From the NCBI GenBank assembly GCA_006503535.1, contig QYRS01000003.1, forward strand, positions 2,542,001 to 2,606,000: a stretch of DNA of 64,000 bases, read 5' to 3'. Shown here in pieces: positions 54,848 through 64,000 of the stretch; the first letter of the stretch is position 1, and each line of letters starts with the position of its first letter. Both the position numbers and the translations under genes were made by a program. Source of the stretch: Arthrinium phaeospermum (lineage: Eukaryota > Ascomycota > Sordariomycetes > Amphisphaeriales > Apiosporaceae). The notes beneath the pieces were generated by a model, which searched no databases, was not told the DNA's origin, and saw nothing but the letters and a program-made list of their open reading frames with translations.

Positions 54848-57800
54848 TCAAGAGCCGTTGGGCGATACTGGTGATATGGGACCCCCCATCATCATGCTGG
54901 GGACTTGTTTCCTTATCAAGCCCCTCTTGCGCTGTTCAGGTCGCGGAACACCCTCAATAGCCCGGGGCTCCTTCATCAAGGATCGGTCTAGTTTGCTGGG
55001 TATCCGTGTTGTTATGGCCCTATAGTCGCCAGAAAATTTGGCATTGGGCAGCGGCACAGAAGCGGTCCTCCAGATGTGATCGTTCGTATCGCTCAAGTAG
55101 CTTTGGGGCTTGCCGTTTCTGGACGGTCCTTGCATCCCTGGAATCGAGTGGGAAAGCCCGTGGGATGCCCTGATGGTGGAAAGCCGCGACAGTCCTGTTG
55201 CGAGTCCCTTGTTGCCTCTGGCCTTCTTTGCCAGGATGATCTCATCAAAGAGACGGACGGCGGGATTCGTAGCCGGGTTGAGTTCTCGTTCATGGATGAA
55301 CTCGTTAAAAACTAGCGCGATGTCAGTGACGAAGTCCTCGTAGGAGGTCAGGAGGGTACACAATATTTACGCTGTGTTTCTTTCATCATTCTACCATACT
55401 CTTGTTGGTCATACGGCATGCTCTTGATGAAACCATTCATGTCGAAGGCATACAACTGACCGGAATTTCGTTGGTCCTTGCTTGGCCGGCCCAGGTATTT
55501 CCGATACGTGTAGAGGAGGCTGGCTTGACAGCGTACAAAGGCTGCTCGAACCTTGTCGGCGTGGAAGGCAGCCGGGCAGACGAGCGAGACACAGCCTAGG
55601 CAACGTCCATGGGACACCGCAGTGCATCCCTGGCATTTATAAATTCCATCGCCTTCCGCACGCTCGTCACAAATCGAGCATTGCGACGTGCTATCCTGGA
55701 GATTGAAATCAAAACAATGACCCTCGACCCACACAATGGTTTCGGTATCATGAACAGGCTGCACCAGCATGTTCGGCATGATGGTCGAGGCTGCTATGGT
55801 CGACTGCGCATAGGTAGAAGGGGCATAACCGCCATACGAAGACTTGGAGTCCACTGAGATAGCCGAAATGGAGAGATTTGCCTGGTGCCCGTTCAAAAAC
55901 GGCATGTTAGGTCGATGTGTTGGAGGTTGCCCAAACGAGGAGCTTCTACGTGCCTTTTCCTCGACATTTCCAGCGGATCGTTTCTCCTTCAATGTTGCCG
56001 CAAGTGCGAATCCAGAATCGCTCCGGGAGATAGGCGTCGTGGGCATCGCGGGAAAGTTAACCGATACCGGTGACACCGAGTTAGGAGGGCTCGTCTTATT
56101 GGACTTGCTGGTTACCGGGCGCTCAGGGGCAACTGGCTTGGTATGGCTGAATGCGTTGAACAAAGGTGCCTTGGGGGTTTCCGTTGAGTTGGGCTCTGCA
56201 AAGGTCGAAGAGTTCTGCGCAACCCACTTCCCTAGTGTGCTGGGAGGAGCTCTTTCATCAAAGATGGCAGCATTCTCCGCCGAGAACGCATCGTATGGGA
56301 ACGACTCCATCGCATAAGGCGGCGGTCCGGTGGTGACACCGTAGCGAAGACTGTGAGGAGCTGCTACCTGCAGAAGAGACATCAACTTGCGCCGAATCTG
56401 TTTCGGCAGCCGGTGAGGTTGAGAGGTTGCATCGATCGTGTCTCTGTCCAAATCTACCAGGACATAGTCATCTTCGGGAAGCTCAATATTGTCGTACCTC
56501 CTTTCAATGCCCACTATGTAAGGGCACGGTGCATCTAGCGCAGATAACAGCCGGGCCGGGAGGACTGGGATGAAGATACTCGCCCACTGCATCGGATACA
56601 GCAGGTTGGCCAGGGCATGACAAGCAAGATGCAACATCGCTGTGTGCGAGCTGAGGAAGATGATGCGCGATTCGGACATAGTATACTCGAACAGCGCCAC
56701 AATGTTCTCCAAAGACAGTGACCTGAAAAGGGCGTAGATGTCTGTGCTTCGAGATTGGGGAAGTTCGTTCTCGGCCTCCTTTCGCGCATACAACCGAAGC
56801 TCGCGCACCCCTATTTCGACCTGAGTCTTGGATCCCAGTGGGCTAAAGGCCTCAGCACATAGGTTGATAATATAGCGCTCGAGAGGCTGCCATCTACCAA
56901 CTCGCGGAGAAGTGGCCGGTACGCGTAGCAGAGCACCGTCCGACATGGGGACGATGACGGCTCTCAGCCAATCTTTCCAGAAAGTGAGTCTACTGAGATC
57001 TCTCCCAAGTATACCAAACGCGCGCGGGGTCCACAGACCACTTTCGCCCGCTGTCAAGCCGTCGATTTTGGAAGCAGCACCGTGCCTCAGAGGTCTCAGC
57101 ATTTCTGTCATCAAGCTGATTTTCTCCTCGACTGAACTGATCTGCTCATCCAGAGTGTCCCGGGCGGCAGACCCAGACGGGATGGTGGGCAATTTGGCGA
57201 GCAATTGGGAGAGATGGGCCCTTTCAGCCGCCAGTCGTGCGCCCAGGCTCGCGGCAAGTTCTCGCTCTTCCTCTGTCATGTGGTTCTGTCTCCACTGCTC
57301 GCATCTTCTCTCGATGTCTTCCGCAATGTCTGCCGGCACCGCTGTCCAGACGATGACGGTGATGCCGTATATCTTAGAATTGTCATCCGACGTCATTGCA
57401 AATCCATGCCAGGTTGAGCGTGGCCGTTCATCGGAGGAGACAATTTGTATGTCGTTCGGGAAGGCAAACATGGGCACGTAGTCTGGGAATTTGCCTCTTC
57501 TAGTTAGCTCCTCCGTCGCATCGCGAGGAGGATACCGGTCAAGCAATTCGGGCTCGAAGCGTCGTTTTAGAGGGTGCATGTCCGGGTCCAGATTGAGCGG
57601 CTCGGGCGGCGGTATTACGGAGTTGTAGTTACTTAGTCGCTTAGTGGTGCGGATGGAAGCTGCAGTATCACATGGTAAGAATTGGTTCATCGCAGAGGGG
57701 ATAAAAGGGGTTCATACCAGCTTTCGGCACTAATGGCTGTTTGCGCACACTGTTCATATCCTTGAAGCTGATACCGCGCCGTATGCTTCCTCGAATACTT

Positions 57801-58339
57801 CCGCGAATGTTCTTCAGGGGGCTCATCCTCCCATTGGCATCCGCCTTGATTCGCTCGGTTCTTGGGTTGACCATAGGTGGGCGTGAATGCGTCTTGGCGC
57901 CGGCACTGAAGCTGAGATCTTCGAGGAAATTCTCCCTCTCGGCTGCGAACTTGAAGAGGGCTTTGTCGAAATCGAAATCTCCCAAGAAGTTCGCAAATCC
58001 ATCATTGCTGGCGGCCCCAGGAGTTGGATTGGGGCGGATCGTGGCGCTGCTCCTATTACTCCTCGTGTTCCCATCCACCTCTTCTAGAGTGTGTATTGAT
58101 GATTTCGAAAGCCGGTTGCCCGAGTTCTGCCTCGAATGGCGTGCGGTAAGTTTCGGGGGTGGGCTTCCGATACTGTCGCGGTTGGGGCTTTCGTCTTCTT
58201 CTGGCTCGCCATCTTCGGTGATTGTCGAGTCTACCTGAGTGGGCGCGGAAACTGGTGGGAGGAAATCTTGGTATGAGATCGTCTCTATGCCTGCAATCCA
58301 AAAGTAGTCGGCAAGCGGAGCCGGAGCGTTGCCCTCCAT
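54848..58339 (-). CDS. DENN-domain protein with C1 zinc finger (putative Rab exchange factor)
   Basis: DENN proteins act as GDP/GTP exchange factors for Rab GTPases in membrane traffic. Exons in coding order are 58339-57718, 57659-55371 and 55311-54848, giving 1,124 residues. The N-terminus reads PLADYFWIAGIETISYQDF, a uDENN-like start. The uDENN continues as PDYVPMFAFPNDIQIV and YGITVIVWTAV; a coiled stretch (ELAASLGARLAAERAHLSQL) is inserted. The cDENN core is SLENIVALFEYTMSESRIIF followed by LYPMQWASIFIPVLPARLLS and CPYIVGIERRYD. A Ser/Pro-rich linker leads to a C1-type finger near 851-900: His-x12-Cys-x2-Cys, then KCQGC and SHGRC. The dDENN region (YLGRPSKDQRNSGQLYAF) follows, with a basic C-terminal tail. 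The Rab target is unknown. Confidence 0.92.
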
Positions 58340-60225
58340 AGCATGTCAAGTTAGGGGGAGAGTCAGCTCCCTCTCTGCTTTAGGAATAACACCGCCAGTC
58401 AAACTTGGCCAGGTAAATGAGCGACGGTTAATACAGAGGCATTCGAGAACGTCGTTTGGTCTCCGGGCTTTTCCTCTTATTCTTCTTCCAGCAACTGCGG
58501 ACTGGCAATCGACCTTTTTGGGTGTCACTCGCAGCAGAAACCGTGGGATGTTTCAGGGTGGGTAGTCGAGAGAACCCAAGGACCTTTCCTTGGGCGAGTT
58601 TTCTTTGTTGCCCAAAAAACCGAGGGTTGGGCGATTGTCGTTCTGTTGTAAAACCCTCAGACGAGGCAGGTGAGGAGCAATCAAGTGCAGAGGATAAGAT
58701 CGTCAAGCCCGATGCAACCAAGTGGGCATCTGGCAAAATGCGGTGCAATAGAGGGGGAATAGGACTCGTCTCGTAGTTTGTCCTTGCCGTGGGCGATAGG
58801 TCGACCAAGCGCAGTCGGAAAAAGAGGACGAGTTTGCGGTTTGTCGAGTATGATGGTCGCGAAGAGGAGGTTTGTTACTTTTCGGCAGTCACAGGATATG
58901 TTACAGCTAAAAGGACCTCTATCTCGGTGTTTTTGCTTGCCCTGTCTCGTTTTGTTTGCAGTTTTGCACAAGGGGGGGTTGAGGTCTGGGAAATCAAGTA
59001 CTCAAGTACTTTTCCACGTTCTCATGCGGCTGTGATGCACGCCCAGCTTTAGCCTGCATCCATTCAGGAGCGGTTATGTTTTTTTAATCCCCTTTGCGGT
59101 GGTGCCGTCGTTGGGGCCCTCGAATAGCCGGCCTGTTCGATTGGACAGCAGCCGTCAGGAACGTTGGAGGTATCCAAGAAAAGGGAGTTTGCGTTGCGCA
59201 TGCGCCGATACGACGTCCTGGGTTGCAAATACAATGATCAAATCAAAGCGGTAGGGTCTGGAAGCATGTATTGAAGTAGGAGCGTCAACCTGCAAGTTTG
59301 GGGGTTGCTTGGGGAGGGAGTGCAAGTCGGGTCGAGTCGAGAGTGGGAGTATCGACTTCGGGGAGGTTGTTGTCAAGCGAAATCAGTCCACACACACCAC
59401 CAGCACCTCCTTTGGCAGGTAGGGGGGCACCGGTACAGTACATTTACTACGTACAGTATTACTTGCTACCTACCACATCAAAAAACACCACCACTTTTGA
59501 ACGAACATGGATTGCGAACCAACCCAAAGCCCGCCAGCCCATGCGCATAGTAGTGCTACCGAGGGATGTGGTGGGCAGGTGGATAATTTGTGAGTCGATA
59601 GCCTGAACGGACAACCCAGCCAAGTTGATAGAGGAGGTGGAGCGGGTAGCGGTCGACTTGATGCGGCTTTCATCTTTTCATCCCATTCCCATCCTTGAGT
59701 GGCATGGGTTGGCCTGGGATGGCCTGGGACCCCTGCACCCTTGCTTTAGTTGGGCTCTGCTAGTGCAACCTTGCACCCAGACTCACTTTTTAGCTGCATC
59801 GTGAACGTGAATTGGGTTGCGCTGGTGCTTTTCCAATACCCGGTAAGTGCATCATGATTAGCCATGTATGTTGGTAGGTACTGTCAATATTTCACATTTG
59901 CTCGTACTTGACCTTGGCTACAGTCAGTCAGTCAGCACCCCCTGGACATTGGATGTATGTAAAGCAGGTATGCAGTCAGGAATGCGTCTACTTAACCATC
60001 GAGATGGTGACTTGGATGGGGACAGGCTCAAGCGCATACACGCAGATTGCTGCGCAGATATTGGCCGTTAGAGAGGGTTCTTGTCCACTGGACCTGCGGA
60101 GGGGACGAAATCTGTCTCGAATTTCATTGTGATCCATATCATGCATACAATCTACACGTACGTTTCCTGTGTGATGTGGATAGATGGAGAAGCTGGTGGA
60201 CAACCAAAGCGCATTCTACCGATAG

Positions 60226-60250
60226 GCGGCACGCCCGAACTTTAGGCGTG
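60226..60250. repeat. Small perfect inverted repeat
   Basis: GGCACGCC and GGCGTGCC form an 8-base perfect stem around a loop of nine bases (CGAACTTTA). It is G/C-rich against ordinary flanks. No U-run follows, and a eukaryotic role is not evident. Confidence 0.6.
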
Positions 60251-60940
60251 CCCTGAGAAGTCGGGACGTTTTGGACCGCGAGGGCATCGGCCGACAAATC
60301 GGAGAGCATAGAGCTTCTTCCACCCTTTCTTACTACTTGAGGTATGGCTCTGTCAGATGTTGTGCAACCTCAAAAAAACAACAAGTCGGTCCAAAGGGAT
60401 GAACAGCACGAGAAAATGCAACCCATCAGGCCTTCCGCCCATCCAGCCCCTGGGAGGGAGTAACTGAAGGGCAGTTGAACGGTTGGGGGGGGGCTTTTGC
60501 GCTAGCAGTTTAGTAGGAGACCACCATCCAATCTACTCCCATTAGGTAGATTTAATCGGTACCTTTTTTTTCTTCTCTCCTCCTCCCCCTGACCCCCCTG
60601 AACAACGGAGAACGGGGTTGGGTCTACTGAGCCCCGTGTCCAATGCTACCTGCGTGCCTGTGGCCCTACCTAGATTAAAACGTAGAGTGCCAATTTGTCA
60701 CTAAAAGTTAGGAGAAACCCCCCCGTTGTCGATCTGGCTGCTCGACAACGCCGCTGCTTCAGCGCTTTCCCGGGAAAACCAGTAGCGTCAGCGCTGGGTT
60801 ACGTTCGGTCGTCGGCACAGAACATTAGTCGGCACAGCTACTGTGTGTAATAGCGAGGAGACTGCAACGGAAAATTGGTCCCAGGCCTGGCCTAAGGAGT
60901 ATGTACTTACCTAGGATAGGATGGTTAGAAGTACCGTAGG

Positions 60941-60967
60941 CACACACACACACACACACACACACAC
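60941..60967. repeat. CA microsatellite
   Basis: About thirteen uninterrupted CA units. Confidence 0.95.
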
Positions 60968-61852
60968 GAGATGAAGAAGCGCGGAGAGCCCAATTGAGCA
61001 TTGCTTACTGCCCATAGTCCACGAATGGGATGCGTACTACTATGGGTGTGTAATGGATGGAAAGAGAGAAAGAAACATATGACACTGCAGGCCCTCCGCG
61101 CACGTTGGTTGGCTGGCGCCATGGCGTTTTTCCCTATCGGGTAATAATTGAGCCAAGTCAACCATGTACATGATATATCCATCTGTGCCTGACAGTTATG
61201 ATTCAGCCTCCAAACGAGCACCAAATCAAAATATCCGATGCGCCACCCAACCCATTCCCCTTTCCTGTCTCCTGTGCGCGTGCGCGTACGGGTGCATGTG
61301 TTTACAAGGCAGGCTAGGCGTGCCGTCGTAATCAAGGATCCTACATACATGTCAATATGACTGTCTGTCTGGACGCCGACGTGGGTTTGCTTCCTTAACC
61401 GGTGGCCTACATACATACCAATGGATCATCGTACGGACATCAATTCATACAGAAATGCATTAGGTACGCTATGTACATCCATACTGTACGTACTGCACCA
61501 ACGCAACGCGCTGCACCCTCTTCTCATCCCGGAGGAAGGAATTCTCGTATTTTGGGCCGCCCCGGAGAGACACCTCTTTTCAGCCCTTGTTCCTGGCGAT
61601 TCTCTATCAGGCCGGCCATGGGTGCTGGGCACTGGGGTCCGCCTGAAGGGCCCCGAGTGGGGTTGGCTACAGTCCAAGTGGACGTCCATCCTTCGCCATC
61701 GTCAAGAGCCAGCCAGCATCTGTCAGGAAATCTAAATCGGTATCTCAGGGATGGCGCTCAGGCCAACGATCGAGCAAGAACCTGCTGCTGCTATTGCTGC
61801 ACTGCTTACGAGGTCGGCCTGCCGTAATCTGTGAAGTTTGTATGTTATGCAA

Positions 61853-61874
61853 TGTATGTATGTATGTATGTATG
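61853..61874. repeat. GTAT microsatellite
   Basis: About five GTAT units followed by GCATGTGTGTG. Confidence 0.9.
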
Positions 61875-63853
61875 CATGTGTGTGATATGACATGTATGCA
61901 CTCAGTTTATTTTCCCGTCTGCTGCTCCCAAGCCCATCAGCAACAGCAGCAGTGCCCAGACTGCCAGAGTGACTAGGCTAATCCAAGTAAGCACGCCACT
62001 GCAGATACCCCTGGCTAGCAACCGCTCTTGTATGTTTCAGATGTTCTTCTCCTCCCTGGACCACTCCAACAAGCTAAGCAATCCACGCACTGCGAGCCCA
62101 ATCTGGCGACTCGCAGATCAAGATATGTATGTGATTGTCGACCAAGAAGCGGCGTGTATTGCATCTGATCTCTCCGTAATAAACATGCTATGCTGGGGGG
62201 CAGTAAGATAATCACAAAGGGAAAGAAAGCGGTGAGTATGGAGCTCCGGTCCAAGCAGTAGCGTAACCAACACCATCGGCAGAACCGGTTCTGAGGTATG
62301 ACGGTCCGGACATCGGCAACCAAAGAAAACCCCCAATCGAACACCTGTGGTTCTGTTCTGGCTACAGTACATACCCAAATAAAGTAGCCAGGGGTAAAAG
62401 TTTATTCTTCCCCTGGGCAGAGACAATAGAATTCGGGCAGCGATCAGGAACAGATGCGGCAACTGGGCAGAATGAGAATGGCTATAAATTCTGCATTGCT
62501 ATCCATACAGCCTGCGCGGGTTAATGTGACGTATTGCGCCTCGTAGATCCCAACGACCCCTACTGCTACATATGTAGGGGCATAAAAGGTCCGTGGGCGG
62601 GTCAAAGAGCGCCTGAGCTTTTCTACACACAACTAGTAAGGTTATACAAACCTGGGCGAGGGGGCGGAGATCCGCAGCTGCAGGTGATAATGGGCGATCT
62701 GCGGCTTGTTGGTAGTAAGTAGTATGTATGTAGATACTGTACGATGCCCAATACATGTCTGCCCCTGAAAGCATTTGCGCCCCGTTCTGCAGGTCAATAG
62801 GAGCCTGGAGGGGGAGAGACTACTCCGTATAGAAAATTGGTTGCTGGATCTGGATTCGATCAGCATGTTTGCTCGCCAAGCAATGCGAAGACGGATCCAA
62901 CGGAAGCATGGAGCACGCGACCTATCACTTTCATCAATTGCCAATTGCCAATTGCTACAGCCGGCCACATGCTGTGGCAGGCCATAGGATAGGCATTGGG
63001 CATAAGCATCAGGAACCACGATAACGGGCGGGCATGATCAACCAGTGTCCAAGGAGGGGAGGTCAATCTTGTTCTGTCCATGCCGCGAGTGCATAGCGCG
63101 CCACGTCGCGTCTGTCTAAGCCACCCTCACGCGATAGATTAATCTAGATCGATGTATAAAATCCCAATGTGTAACCCAGCAGGCTGACGGGTTGGGGGTT
63201 GGTCGAGCAGGGCTATCCCCGGCTGCGTCACGTCAACCTGCTTGGTGGAACGGGCAAAATGATCCATCGACAATTACAATGCGCCTACCCTGCCGGCAGA
63301 CACGTGATACCCCCAAATAGCAAATATCATCAGTCAATGGGTGAAGAAGCCGTATGGGCTTTCGGTACCCCACGACCCAATTGCCTTGCTGTATGGTTGA
63401 CCCCCTTCGTGAAGTCCGGGGGTCCATCTTCGAGAGTCACCAAACAGAGAGGTCCTACCTATGACCAAGTACTACGTCCGTCTTGCACGTATAGATTATG
63501 TGCAACGATGACGCTCTGGATGATGCCGCCGCCTGTATATTCTTTCCAGAATGATAAGAGATCCATGATACATGAAGTGTTCGCCGCCAGTTCCCGTGCT
63601 TCAGGTGCTTGGTAGAAATACATAGAAAGAAGGGAAGCTGAAACGCATTCTAGGTTATGTAGGCACCCCCGAGTCATGGCAAACAAGGCCCCGTCCATCC
63701 ATCATGCCTGCATTGCGACTACATACAATAGCATCCTTGAAAGTTTGTCACGGAGCGGGACCGTTTCGGACTTCAGATGAAGTATCGACAGGCCATTATT
63801 AGGTAGGAGGTACATCCAGGCCCTATTTCGAAACATAAAAAATTGAAAAATAA

Positions 63854-63883
63854 TACGATATTTACGATATTTTACGATATTTT
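63854..63883. repeat. AT-rich 10-base tandem units
   Basis: The unit ACGATATTTT (first copy slightly different) occurs three times in tandem, then AATCGTATACG, which partly inverts the unit. It lies 120 bases from the window end, so it may mark the edge of a larger repeat outside. Confidence 0.7.
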
Positions 63884-64000
63884 AATCGTATACGTTTCAG
63901 CACGTCGAAGTATTGCGAACGCATGAAATACTCGTACCAGGGCTCTCAAACGTATCCATCGAATAACAATCTTTCAAGGGGTCGATTGTACTACTATGTA

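Larger units (their letters stand above)
58340..64000. other. Gene-poor region, no gene recognised
   Basis: About 5.7 kb from the DENN start codon to the window end. The first kilobase is likely promoter and leader of the DENN gene. The rest has short frames only, plus a CA repeat, a GTAT repeat, a small inverted repeat at 60,226-60,250 and AT-rich tandem units near the end. A gene with many tiny exons or a non-coding RNA cannot be excluded. Confidence 0.5.

Overview
The window is nuclear DNA of a filamentous ascomycete (Pezizomycotina, most likely a Sordariomycete). Evidence: genes carry short GT-AG introns of about 50-130 nt, gene-to-gene spacing is roughly 0.4-5 kb, the protein set is fungal (Mif2 with cupin, Sey1, Yme2, Ypi1, Get2, Mug190-type C2 protein, OPT transporter), a Pol iota-type polymerase is present (yeasts lack it), and there are AT-rich islands of the kind left by repeat-induced point mutation (RIP). 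No bacterial, viral, rRNA or convincing tRNA sequence was seen.

Layout. 1-2,032: 3' part of an oligopeptide transporter gene. 2,033-2,730: RIP-like AT island plus short tandem repeats. 2,731-3,832: five-exon dienelactone-hydrolase-type gene. 5,444-7,443: cytosolic HSP70 with a candidate heat-shock element upstream. 8,380-9,263 (-): twin-CX9C Emi1-type protein, divergent from YME2 (10,344-12,818, +); both carry an apparent single-base frame break. 12,845-15,457: repeat island with a pseudogene scrap, AT-rich block, two minisatellites and a MITE-like element. 15,458-17,655 (-) MIF2/CENP-C is divergent from RNH201 (18,424-19,482, +), which converges on SEY1 (19,656-22,363, -). SEY1 is divergent from a PAQR receptor (23,860-24,973, +). 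25,569-26,521 (-): broken short-chain dehydrogenase. 27,606-28,773 (+) GET2 converges on a TMEM135-type membrane protein (29,232-30,970, -). 34,528-35,972 (+): Ino4-like bHLH factor with a 49-codon upstream ORF. 36,822-38,837 (-): Pol iota. 41,058-42,425 (+): conserved-looking disordered protein. 44,238-48,132 (+): SMP/C2 membrane-contact protein. 48,961-49,812 (-) MRP49 is divergent from GEP3 (50,197-52,505, +). 53,061-53,648 (+): YPI1. 54,848-58,339 (-): DENN protein with a C1 zinc finger. 58,340-64,000: no gene recognised.

The genes are mostly housekeeping. Several serve mitochondria (EMI1-like, YME2, MRP49, GEP3) or the ER and its contact sites (SEY1, GET2, the C2/SMP protein). I found no gene cluster that looks like a new biological system. 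The less ordinary signals are the repeat island at 13-15 kb, the frame breaks, the SDR pseudogene and the upstream ORFs. All exon boundaries were deduced by eye from reading frame and splice consensus; each multi-exon model was checked to sum to a whole number of codons.
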